Assembly: GCA_019720755.1 (NCBI GenBank)
Contig: CP081303.1
Coordinates: forward strand, 2,418,001 to 2,482,000
From: Prolixibacteraceae bacterium
GTDB lineage: Bacteria > Bacteroidota > Bacteroidia > Bacteroidales > Prolixibacteraceae
Direction: 5' to 3'
DNA: 64,000 nucleotides
A program made the translations under genes and the position numbers. Within the stretch, counting starts at the first letter, position 1. Each line of letters opens with the position of its first letter. Below the pieces are notes generated by a model, which was given only the letters and a program-made list of their open reading frames with translations, did not search any database and was not told the DNA's origin. Below are positions 27,361 through 37,545 of this stretch, in pieces.

Positions 27361-29184
27361 ATGAGAACAAAACGATATTTGCACATATTACTTTTCACCC
27401 TTTCATGGATTATAAATTTCACAGTAAGTGCACAAAATAAAGTTCGATCACCTCAAATTAAATACATAAAAGAGGCCGAAGATTTTTTCTATAAAGATCT
27501 AGATGAATCGGAGAAATATTATCTTCTAGCGGAGAAAGAGGCGGAAAAGCAGAAGGATAAAAGAATCGCTCTATTAGCAAAGACTGGTCTCGCTAAAATA
27601 ATGAATCGTAAGGGAAACCTTGAAAAAGCAGACTCTTTATTTCAGATTCTTCTTTCCCAAAAAAAATATCTTCCGATAGAAAACCAAAAAAGTATGGATT
27701 GGGAATATGCCTATATGCTTTTTCGTTCAAACAAACTTGAAGAAGCAATGGAAAAATTCTCGATATTGAATGAATATTACGAGAAGAATAACAATGACGA
27801 TCTCTTAGTCAAGACCTACAATATTCAGGCAAAAATATATATAAAGCAAAACGATTATGAGCAGGCGATGAAACTACTACTCCACTCTAGAGATGTGGCA
27901 GAAAAGAAGGATTACAAAGATGAACTTTCTCTTATATACAATAGTATTGCACGTCTCTTCTATCGTCGGGGAGAATTTCACAAAGCCATTGATAACTTTA
28001 AGAAAGGAGCTAATATTCAACAGGAGCTCAATACTCTACATCTTTTATGTTCAAGTTATCAAAATATTGGTACGGTCTACCTACAACTCAAAGAGATAGA
28101 CAAAGGAATCGACTACATAAATCGTTCCATCCCAATATTTCAACAAATCGGAGATAAAAAAGGGTATATGAGTGCCATGAACAATTTGGCAGTGATCTAC
28201 AATTTGAACGCGGAATATGATAAGGCGATTAAAATACACCAAAGTATTATTGAAGAGGCAAAACTTTTAAATAACTTTAGAGAACAAGCGAATGCCCAGC
28301 TCAATATATCTCAAATATACTTTGACAAAAAGCAATATAAACAAGCAAAGAAACTCTGTCTAAAAGCGATAAAGGATGCAGAAAACTTTGGTCTCACCGA
28401 CATGACACTCTTCTATAAAATCATGATCAAATGTTGTGATAAACTCAAACAATACAAAGAGGAAATTGACTGGCAAAAACGATATCATGATGCCAAAATA
28501 ACGCTGTTAAATCAAGAGAATTTTAACAAAGCACTCGACCTAGAGAAGAAATATGAAACAAAGAAAAAAGAGCTAAAGATTAAAGAGATCACCTTAGAAA
28601 ACAAGAATAAAGCGCTTATAATACAGAAAAATAGAATCCTGTTTTATGCTACGACATTGATACTATTAATTTTTATAATACTAGGTTCTTTGGTATTGAG
28701 AGAGAATCGTAAGAAATTAAAGTCATACGCAATCATCATTGAGAAAAGCAAAAAAGTATTTGCACAAAATCAGATAGAGCGTGATGCACAATTTGAAAAG
28801 AGAAGGGTGGTATCAGAAATTCCAGACAATGTCATAAAGCCTATTCTAGAGAGACTAAAGATTCAAATTAACCATAAAAAGATCTACACAGATCCTGAAT
28901 TATCCTTAAATACATTGGCACACATACTTGACACCAACAGTCGATATCTCTCATTGGTAATTCATGAAACATTCCAATCCAATTACACCACTTTCATCAA
29001 TGAACTTCGTGTAGAAGAGGCACAAAAACTCCTTTGCAAAAACCCAGAGTTAACGATCGAAGCAATTGGGGAGATGTCTGGATTTAATAGCAAATCCACT
29101 TTTAACATGGCTTTCAAGAAGATTACTGGAATGACTCCTTCTTCTTATCAAAAAAACCATCTGTTAATGGACATGGCTATTTAA
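27361..29184 (+). CDS. TPR-domain membrane regulator with AraC-type HTH
   Basis: A 607-residue one-protein sensor-regulator. A signal peptide or N-terminal anchor covers residues 1-25 (ending TVSAQ). About nine TPR units follow (about 60-390), for example YNSIARLFYRRGEFHKAIDNF and MNNLAVIYNLNAEYDKAI. A charged coiled coil, one membrane segment near residues 430-450 (TLILLIFIILGSLVL) and a C-terminal AraC/XylS DNA-binding domain (about 515-600) with AIGEMSGFNSKSTFNMAFKK complete it. The frame is open to 27304, but ATG 27361 gives a normal exported start. Proteins with this order are common in Bacteroidota and act as transmembrane regulators. Its targets are unknown. Confidence 0.9.
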   Translation: MRTKRYLHILLFTLSWIINFTVSAQNKVRSPQIKYIKEAEDFFYKDLDESEKYYLLAEKEAEKQKDKRIALLAKTGLAKIMNRKGNLEKADSLFQILLSQKKYLPIENQKSMDWEYAYMLFRSNKLEEAMEKFSILNEYYEKNNNDDLLVKTYNIQAKIYIKQNDYEQAMKLLLHSRDVAEKKDYKDELSLIYNSIARLFYRRGEFHKAIDNFKKGANIQQELNTLHLLCSSYQNIGTVYLQLKEIDKGIDYINRSIPIFQQIGDKKGYMSAMNNLAVIYNLNAEYDKAIKIHQSIIEEAKLLNNFREQANAQLNISQIYFDKKQYKQAKKLCLKAIKDAENFGLTDMTLFYKIMIKCCDKLKQYKEEIDWQKRYHDAKITLLNQENFNKALDLEKKYETKKKELKIKEITLENKNKALIIQKNRILFYATTLILLIFIILGSLVLRENRKKLKSYAIIIEKSKKVFAQNQIERDAQFEKRRVVSEIPDNVIKPILERLKIQINHKKIYTDPELSLNTLAHILDTNSRYLSLVIHETFQSNYTTFINELRVEEAQKLLCKNPELTIEAIGEMSGFNSKSTFNMAFKKITGMTPSSYQKNHLLMDMAI

Positions 29185-29221
29185 CGAAGTAACAAGATAG
29201 GGACATAGAGCATTACAACGT

Positions 29222-29251
29222 ATGGGCACCTCTTATCGGTGCCCATTTTAT
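29222..29251 (+). terminator. Terminator of the TPR-AraC regulator
   Basis: TGGGCACC-TCTTATC-GGTGCCCA, eight perfect pairs, followed by TTTTATAT. The remainder of the gap, 29252-29616, holds no gene. Confidence 0.85.
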
Positions 29252-29616
29252 ATGATAAGGTCAGGTGATCGAAAGATGTTGGCTTGACGATTCAAAACTT
29301 CTTCCCCGATTCATAAGAAGGGATAACCCCTCCGAAGAGAGAATTGGATGTTCACCAGAGCAATACCAAGAAGACTCACACACCCACCCATTGTCCATTC
29401 TCAGAACCCATCAAAACATATATAAGTTGATTTAAATACAGACCTAATTAAACTATTTAAGTACCAAATCGTTTTAAGATTAGAGTCTTCGGACTTACAC
29501 AACATTTCATGTAGGGATCATCCTCTTAAAGTAAACAACTTCTACGACTATTGAACTTTTTAGATCATATCCCTCACGTGAACCATGATGGAATAACTAA
29601 AAACAACTTAGATCGT

Positions 29617-31845
29617 ATGGAATCATTTTATATTACGTTGGTCGTCATCTTATTTGCATTGGCAATAACCGACCTTATCGTTGGAGTGAGCAATGATGCA
29701 GTGAACTTTCTAAATTCCGCTTTTGGCTCGAAAGCAGCACCCAAGTGGGTGATCTTTGGCGTAGCTAGTATAGGGATTCTTGCTGGAGCCACCTTCTCAA
29801 GCGGTATGATGGAGGTTGCTCGAAAAGGGATTATGAATCCAAGTATGTTTATGTTTAACGAGATCATGATCATCTTTGTCACCGTCATGTTAACGGATAT
29901 CATACTACTAGACGTATTTAATTCATTAGGACTACCGACCTCCACGACCGTCTCAGTAGTATTCGAACTTCTTGGTTCTTCTGTTGCTGTCGCCCTAGTA
30001 AAGATATCTCGCATGGGAGCATCTGTGAGCGAGCTTTACCAATATATCAATACAGACAAAGCACTTGCCATCATCTTTGGTATTCTCTTCTCTGTCATCA
30101 TTGCTTTCACTATAGGAGCATTAGTACAGTGGCTTACGAGACTTATATTCACATTTAAGTTCGAAGAGAAGATCAAATACTATGGCTCTATATTTGGAGG
30201 GCTATGCCTCTCATTTATTGTCTATTTTATCTTGATCAAAGGAGCCAAAGGAGCCTCTTGGATCACTGCAGAACATTTGACTTACATTAAGACTCACACT
30301 CCGTTAATTATTGGCGTATGCTTTATCGTTTGTAGTTTAATATTCCAGATTATTGTACTTCTGTTTAAACGGGTCAACATTCTTCAAATAGTAGTTTTAT
30401 CAGGAACTTTTGCCCTAGCTATGGCATTTGCAGGAAACGATTTGGTGAACTTTATTGGAGTTCCTTTGGCAGGATACGAATCATTCAAATTATGGGTCGA
30501 TTCAGGAGTCGCACCAGAGGCATTGAACATGTCATCCCTAGCGAAGCCTGTAGGGACTGAGACCTACATGTTGGTAATTGCAGGGGTTATTATGATTGTT
30601 ACATTGATCACTTCGAAAAAAGCAAAGAGAGTCATCGCAACCTCACTCAACCTATCAAACCAAAGTGAAGGAGATGAACAATTTGAGTCGTCAGCTGCTT
30701 CAAGAGCCATTGTTAGATCTTCTATATCTATCTCTAAAAATCTAGGTTCTATTGTTTCACAGGGAGTAAAGAGTTGGGTTCATAGGCGATTTACCAAAAC
30801 ACAACCAACCGACAACGACGTTGCCTTTGATATGATACGAGCCTCGGTGAATCTAGTAGTTGCCAGTATTCTTATCTCTATCGGAACCTCATACAAACTC
30901 CCACTATCAACCACCTACGTAACCTTTATGGTAGCAATGGGCACCTCTCTATCAGACAAAGCGTGGGATAGAGAGACTGCAGTATATCGTGTATCAGGAG
31001 TCTTTACAGTAATCGGAGGTTGGTTTTTAACGGCAGTAGTAGCCTTCTCTATCGCCGCGATATTTGCAGCATTAATCTCTGTCGTAGGATCATGGTTAAT
31101 CTTTGTACTTTTGATTATTGCCCTCTATCTATTGTCTCGTTCAAGTCGTAAGAAAATGCATATTGAGCAGGAAGAAGAAGAGTTATTCGAGACCGTCATA
31201 GAGACAACCAAAGTACTTCAAAAGAGTAATAAACGTGTATCCAATACGATATTGACTGTTGCAACAAGTTATAGCAATTTATTAAGAAGTTTTCTGAAAG
31301 AAGATCGAAAGAATATGTCCTATGAGTTAGAGAATATCGAACATATCAATAAAAAGAGTAAGAAGTGGAAGAACAATGTCAACAACATTGTCTTACGACT
31401 TCAATCCGATTCGGTTGAAACAGGGCACTACTATGTTCAGATAGTAGACTATATGCGAGAATTAACCCACTCTCTAAATTATACCACCACCCCACTATAC
31501 GAACATGTGATCAATAATCACCGTCCATTTATTGAGGCACAATCACAAGAGATAGAAAAGCTATCGGACCAGATGAATCTTTTCTTCGACAGAACCCTAC
31601 AAATCGTACGGGCTGAATCTTTCGATCAGATAGAGGAGCTAATTATTGATAGGGATCAAATTGTAGAAAATATGTTAGAACTCGAAAGAATGCAAATTAG
31701 ACGAATCAAGGCCAAAGAGGTAAACACTAGAAATTCGGTTCTTTATTTTAATATTCTCTCTGAATCGAAGAATATACTATTCCATACTGTCAATGTGATC
31801 AAAGCATACAGAGACTTAGTGAAGAACTCTCGAGAAGCAATATAG
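29617..31845 (+). CDS. PiT-family inorganic phosphate transporter with PhoU-like C-terminal domain
   Basis: A 742-residue protein in two parts. Residues 1-525 are a PiT-type phosphate permease with about 11-12 membrane segments and the inverted pair of signature motifs: GVSNDAVNFLNSAFGSK near residue 22 and FAGNDLVNFIGVPLAG near 293. Residues 530-742 are helical and charged with no membrane segments (EQEEEELFETVIETTKV onward), resembling PhoU/DUF47 four-helix bundles, so transporter and regulator are fused. The frame is open to a TTG at 29551, but ATG 29617 (MESFYITLV) is the natural start. Family function: phosphate uptake driven by H+ or Na+. Confidence 0.92.
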   Translation: MESFYITLVVILFALAITDLIVGVSNDAVNFLNSAFGSKAAPKWVIFGVASIGILAGATFSSGMMEVARKGIMNPSMFMFNEIMIIFVTVMLTDIILLDVFNSLGLPTSTTVSVVFELLGSSVAVALVKISRMGASVSELYQYINTDKALAIIFGILFSVIIAFTIGALVQWLTRLIFTFKFEEKIKYYGSIFGGLCLSFIVYFILIKGAKGASWITAEHLTYIKTHTPLIIGVCFIVCSLIFQIIVLLFKRVNILQIVVLSGTFALAMAFAGNDLVNFIGVPLAGYESFKLWVDSGVAPEALNMSSLAKPVGTETYMLVIAGVIMIVTLITSKKAKRVIATSLNLSNQSEGDEQFESSAASRAIVRSSISISKNLGSIVSQGVKSWVHRRFTKTQPTDNDVAFDMIRASVNLVVASILISIGTSYKLPLSTTYVTFMVAMGTSLSDKAWDRETAVYRVSGVFTVIGGWFLTAVVAFSIAAIFAALISVVGSWLIFVLLIIALYLLSRSSRKKMHIEQEEEELFETVIETTKVLQKSNKRVSNTILTVATSYSNLLRSFLKEDRKNMSYELENIEHINKKSKKWKNNVNNIVLRLQSDSVETGHYYVQIVDYMRELTHSLNYTTTPLYEHVINNHRPFIEAQSQEIEKLSDQMNLFFDRTLQIVRAESFDQIEELIIDRDQIVENMLELERMQIRRIKAKEVNTRNSVLYFNILSESKNILFHTVNVIKAYRDLVKNSREAI

Positions 31846-31874
31846 TTAGAATAGGAAAAGAAGTAAGCACACTT

Positions 31875-31916
31875 AGGGCTAGCATACTAATTTTAAAAGG
31901 TACTAGCCCTTTTTTA
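31875..31916 (+). terminator. Terminator of the phosphate transporter gene
   Basis: AGGGCTAG pairs with CTAGCCCT, extended by an imperfect inner stem, followed by TTTTTATTAT. It lies about 30 bases after the stop. Confidence 0.8.
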
Positions 31917-33039
31917 TTATATAAAAAACAGACATCGCTCTTCTGTCGCGAACACATTATTGTTTTAAATCGCATCTTCTCAATAAAAGCACCACTCCTT
32001 CATCTATTTTAACGATTAAGAGTATCCTATTGATTCCATTTTTATCTAGTATACACCTATTAATTAAAGGCATGATGACAGGGGAGTAAGCTACCCTTTG
32101 GTTAGAGTTTGGTTAGAGTTTGGTTACACTCAGAGTAACTGAAGGGTAACCAAACCCTAACCAAAGGGTAACGGAACCTAGGAGGAGACCCTTTTGAGAT
32201 AAAAATAAAAACAGAGAAAACACCAACCTATTACGAGTCTTCCCCTCTTCCATAAGATTTAAACAGCACATTAATCATTGGCTGAAACAACATGTTTCAA
32301 AGGAATTGCTTTAATCAACGAATTACCATTATATTGTTACTTCAGAAACATGGAAGTGGATCAAAACAAATCAATCACTTCAATATATTCCATTCGTATG
32401 GAACTTCTTAAGGGAGACTTAGAAGCAGGTCATTTATTATACAAAAAAATACATATCGTCAACAAAATCCATCTCACACATTAAAACATTCTGTGTTCAA
32501 TCACACACAGAAGAGATAAACCATATATACAAAACCATAGGGGGGAGGATCCTCACACAACCACTTAAACCTCAACATATTGAAACACCTGTCTAGGCAT
32601 AAAGAGATGCTAGTCCTCGTTTGATACAACAAAATGACATACTAGACCTTTGGTCCTTACAACAATATATAATAGTCAACCACATCGAAACAAGAGGCGC
32701 CTTCCTCCATTTGATGCTACCAGAATGATATATCCAACATCTATGAAACGAATTCTCGCGCAATCACGATGTCCTTCGGAAAGTTCATCCCCCTCTACAA
32801 TATAGGTTGCTACATTTCGACAACCTCAATAACCGTTTCCCGAAGTACAGAAATCGGATTGAAGCAGCACTCCCTATGAGTGGAAAACATATGCAAACAC
32901 AAATAAATGAATGCCCTTTTGTGTTAGATATATTTATTTAAGATAAAGGATACACTCCCAAACAGAACTATTTGATTAAGGTATAAACAAGTTCTATTGT
33001 TATACGTTTTTGTCGTAAAATTATGGTGAATTATATAAA
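31917..33039. other. Long gene-free region between the phosphate transporter and secA
   Basis: More than 1.1 kb without a supported gene. It contains the 11-bp-periodic hairpin at 32094-32168 and, at about 32745-32780, a weak relative of the REP-like repeats (ACGAATTCTCGCGCAATCACGA). The short open frame at 32278-32484 begins with TTG, has no family features and is not called. Confidence 0.6.
32094..32168. repeat. 11-bp-periodic element forming a 22-bp-arm hairpin
   Basis: The left arm 32094-32115 (CCCTTTGGTTAG, A, GTTTGGTTA) and right arm 32147-32168 are inverted copies with one mismatch. Inside the arms the units GGTTAGAGTTT repeat every 11 bases, and the right arm shows GGGTAACCAAA/CCCTAACCAAA in the same phase. 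Related in period and unit start (GGTT) to the arrays at 9213 and 52038. No gene overlaps it. Confidence 0.8.
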
Positions 33040-33066
33040 TTTGTTTCTAGATTTGACGTACATTTG
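33040..33066 (+). promoter_or_regulatory. Candidate secA promoter
   Basis: TACATTTG at 33059-33066 fits the Bacteroidota -7 box TAnnTTTG, and a TTTG at 33040-33043 could be the -33 box, although the 15-base spacing is shorter than usual. The -7 box lies 56 bases upstream of the secA start. By eye only. Confidence 0.4.
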
Positions 33067-33121
33067 TAAGAAGTCTAAGAAGACTATTAAATAGCATTAT
33101 ACAAAGTTAATAATTATATAT

Positions 33122-36100
33122 ATGTCATTTGTTGATAAATTTTTAACCAAACTATTTGGGAACAAATCTGATCGAGACATTCAAGAGATCATGCCTATTA
33201 TCGAGCAGGTAAAGGCAGAGTACGATCGTATTCAAAAACTATCGAATGATGGTCTAAGAGAAGAGACAAACGGTCTGAAGGCTAAGATCCAAGAATACAT
33301 CAAGCCTGAAGAAGAGAAAGTTGCGACTTTAAAGATCAAAGTAGAGGACCCATCCACAGAATTGGAGGCCAAAGAGGGTATCTACAAAGAGATTGATCAA
33401 ATTGAAGATACAATCAATACTAAAATTGAAGAGGTTCTAAAGCAGATACTTCCAACAGCATTTGCTGTAATCAAAGATACAGCACGTCGTTTCACAGAGA
33501 ACGAAACGATCGAAGTGTCCACATCGAAATTAGACCAAGAGTTAGCTGCCACATATAATCATGTAAACATAGAAGGGGATAAAACAATCTTCGACAACCA
33601 ATGGGATGCTGGAGGAAACATGACTCTCTGGAACATGATACACTATGATGTACAGCTGATTGGTGGTATAGTGCTTCACTCTGGTAAGATTGCAGAGATG
33701 GCGACAGGAGAAGGTAAAACTTTGGTGGCAACACTTCCTGTTTTCCTAAATGCTCTTGCAGGAAAAGGAGTACACGTGGTAACAGTGAATAACTATCTAG
33801 CAAAGCGTGATGCAGAGTGGATGGGACCTCTTTATCAATTCCACGGTCTTACAGTGGATTGTATCGACAACCATCAACCAAACTCAGAGGAGCGTCGCAA
33901 AGCATATCGTTCAGATATCACCTTCGGTACGAACAACGAATTTGGTTTCGATTACCTTCGTGACAACATGGCAACAAGCCCGGAGGACCTAGTGCAGCGT
34001 AAGCATCACTATGCAATCGTCGATGAGGTCGATTCGGTACTTATTGATGATGCTCGTACTCCATTAATCATCTCTGGTCCTATTCCAAGAGGTGAAGACC
34101 ATCAGTTTGATGAGTTGAAACCATCAGTAGAGAAGTTGGTAGACGCACAGCGTAAGTTGGTAACCCAACTAATATCGGAAGCTAAAAAGAAACTTCACTC
34201 TGACGACAATAAAGTAAAAGAAGAGGGAGCCCTATTGTTGCTTCGTGCACACAAAGGATTGCCAAAAAATAAAGCCCTTATTAAATATTTAAGTGAAGAG
34301 GGAATCAAGATCCAGATGATCAAGAGTGAGAACTTCTATATGCAGGACAACAACAAGAACATGCATATTGTAACAGATCCTCTCTATTTTATCATCGAAG
34401 AGAAGATGAACTCTATTGAGCTTACCGATAAGGGGCATGAACTGTTGGCTCAAGGTGTAGAGGATCCATCATTCTTTATCCTTCCTGATGTAGGTTCGGA
34501 GGTTGCAGAAATCGAGAACGATGAATCGATGGATGAGCAAAAGAAAGTTCGTGTGAAGGATGAACTTCTTCAGAACTATGCGATTAAATCAGAGCGTGTT
34601 CACACCATCAACCAGTTATTGAAAGCATACGGTATGTTTGAAAAAGATGCTGAGTATGTGGTGATGGACAATAAAGTAAAGATTGTCGATGAGCAGACAG
34701 GTCGTATCATGGAGGGGCGTCGTTATTCCGATGGTCTACATCAAGCGATTGAGGCGAAAGAGAATGTAAAAATTGAAGCTGCTACACAAACTTTTGCAAC
34801 AGTTACGCTACAGAACTACTTCCGTATGTACCACAAATTAAGTGGTATGACTGGTACTGCAGAGACTGAAGCAGGAGAGTTTTGGGATATTTACGAATTG
34901 GATGTGGTGGTGATTCCTACCAATCGTCCTATTGCTCGTAACGATCAAGATGACAAGATCTATAAGACCAAGAAAGAGAAATATTCAGCAGTGATTGCGG
35001 AGATCGAAGCACTAAACAAACAGGGACGTCCAGTTCTTGTAGGTACTACTTCGGTAGATATATCAGAACTTCTTTCTCGTACATTGAAGATGCGTGGTAT
35101 CAAACACAATGTACTGAATGCGAAGTTACACCAACGTGAAGCGGACATCGTAGCAGAGGCAGGTCAAGTAGGAGCAGTAACTATTGCTACCAACATGGCT
35201 GGTCGTGGTACTGACATTAAGCTGATAAAAGAGATCAAAGATAATGGTGGTTTGGCTATTATCGGTACAGAGCGACATGAGTCACGTCGTGTAGACCGTC
35301 AGTTACGTGGTCGTGCAGGACGTCAAGGAGACCCAGGATCGTCACAATTCTTTGTCTCTTTGGAAGATGATTTGATGCGTCTATTCGCACCAGAGCGTGT
35401 TACGAAGATTATGGATCGTCTGAACTTCGAAGAGGGAGAGGTGATTCAGAGTGGTATGATTACCAAAGCAATCGAGAGAGCACAAAGGAAAGTAGAAGAG
35501 AATAACTTCGGAGTTCGTAAGAACCTATTGGAGTATGATGATGTGATGAATTCACAACGTGAGGTGATCTACAAAAAACGTCGTCACGCTCTTTATGGAG
35601 AGCGTATCGATACCGACATTATGAATATGATGTACGACGCGGTAGACTCTCTTGTAGAGGAGTTCCATCCTCAAGGAACAGAAGGTTTCGAAGGATTTAA
35701 GATGGAGTTAATCCGCTTTATGTCGGTAGAGTATCCTTTTGATAAGGATCATTTTGCTCAGGGCGAAGCAAACCAATTAACCCAAGAGCTATATAAGATT
35801 GTTATTGAGCGTTATGAGCGTCAATTGAATACAATTTGTGATCAGGCAATGCCAGTGATAAAGAATGTATTTGAGGAGCAAGGCGATCAGTTTCATAACA
35901 TTGTGGTGCCTATTACAGATGGCCGTCTAATGTACCAAATCACATGTAATCTAGAGAAAGCATATCGCACTGAGTGTCGCGAATTGGCATTGGCTTACCA
36001 GAAGCAAGTAATCCTAGCTACCATTGACGACAACTGGAAAGAGCAGTTAAGAGAGTTGGATGATCTTCGCCAATCGGTACGTAATGCACAGTATGAGCAG

Positions 36101-36421
36101 AAAGATCCTCTATTGATCTACAAATTCGAGTCGTTCAATCTGTTTAAGACCATGATTGAGAAGTTGAATAAAAGTGTGGTTTCTACTTTGATGAAGGGAC
36201 AGATTCCTCTTACTTCACCTCAACAGATCGAGGAAGCAGAAGAGCCAAAGAAAGAGAAGCCACGATACCAAGAGCAACGCACTAATTTAGATGCACCAAA
36301 CCACGATACAAGAGAAAAGGAAAAAGTACAACCTCGTCGTGTAGAGAAGAAGGTGGGTCGTAATGAGCCTTGTCCTTGTGGAAGTGGAAAGAAATATAAG
36401 CAGTGTCACGGGAAACACTAG
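33122..36421 (+). CDS. secA: SecA, preprotein translocase ATPase
   Basis: A 1099-residue SecA, the motor that drives precursor proteins through SecYEG. Walker [12 protein letters not shown] is near residue 196, the DEAD-like [17 protein letters not shown] near 303-319, the second nucleotide-binding domain with [11 protein letters not shown] near 691-701, and [19 protein letters not shown] near 720. The C-terminus has the zinc-binding SEC-C tail ([20 protein letters not shown]). It is longer than the 901-residue Escherichia coli protein, as usual in Bacteroidota, with extra sequence in NBD1. Single gene with its own terminator. A highly expressed codon pattern is visible. Confidence 0.98.
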   Translation: MSFVDKFLTKLFGNKSDRDIQEIMPIIEQVKAEYDRIQKLSNDGLREETNGLKAKIQEYIKPEEEKVATLKIKVEDPSTELEAKEGIYKEIDQIEDTINTKIEEVLKQILPTAFAVIKDTARRFTENETIEVSTSKLDQELAATYNHVNIEGDKTIFDNQWDAGGNMTLWNMIHYDVQLIGGIVLHSGKIAEMATGEGKTLVATLPVFLNALAGKGVHVVTVNNYLAKRDAEWMGPLYQFHGLTVDCIDNHQPNSEERRKAYRSDITFGTNNEFGFDYLRDNMATSPEDLVQRKHHYAIVDEVDSVLIDDARTPLIISGPIPRGEDHQFDELKPSVEKLVDAQRKLVTQLISEAKKKLHSDDNKVKEEGALLLLRAHKGLPKNKALIKYLSEEGIKIQMIKSENFYMQDNNKNMHIVTDPLYFIIEEKMNSIELTDKGHELLAQGVEDPSFFILPDVGSEVAEIENDESMDEQKKVRVKDELLQNYAIKSERVHTINQLLKAYGMFEKDAEYVVMDNKVKIVDEQTGRIMEGRRYSDGLHQAIEAKENVKIEAATQTFATVTLQNYFRMYHKLSGMTGTAETEAGEFWDIYELDVVVIPTNRPIARNDQDDKIYKTKKEKYSAVIAEIEALNKQGRPVLVGTTSVDISELLSRTLKMRGIKHNVLNAKLHQREADIVAEAGQVGAVTIATNMAGRGTDIKLIKEIKDNGGLAIIGTERHESRRVDRQLRGRAGRQGDPGSSQFFVSLEDDLMRLFAPERVTKIMDRLNFEEGEVIQSGMITKAIERAQRKVEENNFGVRKNLLEYDDVMNSQREVIYKKRRHALYGERIDTDIMNMMYDAVDSLVEEFHPQGTEGFEGFKMELIRFMSVEYPFDKDHFAQGEANQLTQELYKIVIERYERQLNTICDQAMPVIKNVFEEQGDQFHNIVVPITDGRLMYQITCNLEKAYRTECRELALAYQKQVILATIDDNWKEQLRELDDLRQSVRNAQYEQKDPLLIYKFESFNLFKTMIEKLNKSVVSTLMKGQIPLTSPQQIEEAEEPKKEKPRYQEQRTNLDAPNHDTREKEKVQPRRVEKKVGRNEPCPCGSGKKYKQCHGKH

Positions 36422-36459
36422 AATGATCTTATCTTTATGATATAGATAAACACTATAAA

Positions 36460-36496
36460 AGGGAAAGGAGTTCATCGAAGCTCCTTCCCTATTTTT
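36460..36496 (+). terminator. secA terminator
   Basis: AGGGAA-A-GGAG pairs with CTCC-TTCCCT across a 10-base loop, followed by ATTTTTAT. It lies about 40 bases after the secA stop and 28 bases before lgt. Confidence 0.85.
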
Positions 36497-36523
36497 ATAT
36501 CAAAAACTTTAAATTTATCTTCT

Positions 36524-37486
36524 ATGCTTCTTTCAATTACTTGGAATGTATCCCCAGATATCTTTACCCTCAAACCTTATTCTGCCAATTGGCACTATCT
36601 ATTTTTTATTGTTTTAGGTATCCAACTCGGCAAAGGTATTTATCAATATGTAAAGAGTTCGAAATTCGATACCAATAGCATTCTTATGATAGCAGGAGTC
36701 GCAATCTTAGGAATGGTATTGTGGGAGAAATACCCAAGTCACTTCATGACACCAAAACTAAAGATACGATGGTATGGGTTGGCATTTGCCATAGGTTTTA
36801 TGCTAGGGTATAAGATCATGGAACGTATGTTTAAATCGGAAAAGATACCACAAGAGTGGCTCGACAAGCTTTTTATCTATGTATTTGTCGCAACCATTGT
36901 TGGAGCACGACTAGGGCATGTCTTTTTCTATGATTGGGACTATTACTCTGCACATCCTTCGGAAATATTGAAGACATGGCACGGAGGATTGGCTAGTCAT
37001 GGAGGAACCATCGGAATTATTATTGCGATCTACTTCTATTCGAAACGAGTGACTAAGAAGTCGATGTTATGGACATTAGATCGTTTGGCTGTACCAGTAG
37101 CGTTGGTCGCTATGATGATCCGATTAGGTAATTTAATGAACTCTGAGATATATGGAGTGGCAACCGATATGCCATGGGGAATGATCTTCGCGAGAAACGG
37201 AGAGACCGTTGCTAAACACCCAACTCAACTCTATGAGGCTCTATCCTATCTTGTTACATTTGTAGTATTAAGCTATTTCTATTGGAAAACAAATAAGAAA
37301 GATAAAGAAGGTTTTCTTTTGGGAATTTTCTTTATTGGGGTTTTTCTATCAAGGTTCTTGATCGAATTTATCAAAGAAGATCAAGAGGCTTTCGAAGCAA
37401 CCATGACTTTAAATATGGGACAGCTTCTGAGTATTCCTTTTGTTTTAGCAGGAATATATCTCATCTACAGAGCCACAAAGAAATAG
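36524..37486 (+). CDS. lgt: Prolipoprotein diacylglyceryl transferase
   Basis: A 320-residue inner-membrane enzyme that moves diacylglycerol onto the lipobox cysteine of prolipoproteins, the first step of lipoprotein maturation. Key blocks: LGHVFFYDWDYY, WHGGLASHGGTIG near 155-167, RLGNLMNSEIYG near 204-215 (containing the family Arg-Gly-Asn core) and HPTQLYEA near 238. The N-terminal ITWNVSPDIFTL is the usual start, but about 60 extra residues with two added hydrophobic segments come before the KIRWYGLAFAIGFMLGY helix that normally follows directly. The window has many lipoproteins that would be its substrates. A hairpin ends the gene. Confidence 0.94.
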   Translation: MLLSITWNVSPDIFTLKPYSANWHYLFFIVLGIQLGKGIYQYVKSSKFDTNSILMIAGVAILGMVLWEKYPSHFMTPKLKIRWYGLAFAIGFMLGYKIMERMFKSEKIPQEWLDKLFIYVFVATIVGARLGHVFFYDWDYYSAHPSEILKTWHGGLASHGGTIGIIIAIYFYSKRVTKKSMLWTLDRLAVPVALVAMMIRLGNLMNSEIYGVATDMPWGMIFARNGETVAKHPTQLYEALSYLVTFVVLSYFYWKTNKKDKEGFLLGIFFIGVFLSRFLIEFIKEDQEAFEATMTLNMGQLLSIPFVLAGIYLIYRATKK

Positions 37487-37507
37487 TATCAAACTTAAAT
37501 AATATAG

Positions 37508-37538
37508 AGGTGTTTTCTGTTGAGAACACCTTTTTTTA
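37508..37538 (+). terminator. lgt terminator or attenuator before the PAP2 gene
   Basis: AGGTGTTTTC-TGTT-GAGAACACCT, ten pairs with one G-T type mismatch, followed by a run of T. It ends 7 bases before the PAP2 start, so it might also act on that gene's expression. Confidence 0.8.
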
Positions 37539-37545
37539 TCTCTCT

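Noticed and set aside
29551-29616. TTG start 22 codons upstream of the phosphate transporter
   Set aside because: ATG 29617 directly precedes the first membrane segment and gives a usual N-terminus for the family.
32278-32484. Open frame of 68 codons in the gap before secA
   Set aside because: TTG start, no RBS-like or promoter signal, no family resemblance, and it lies in repeat-bearing intergenic DNA.
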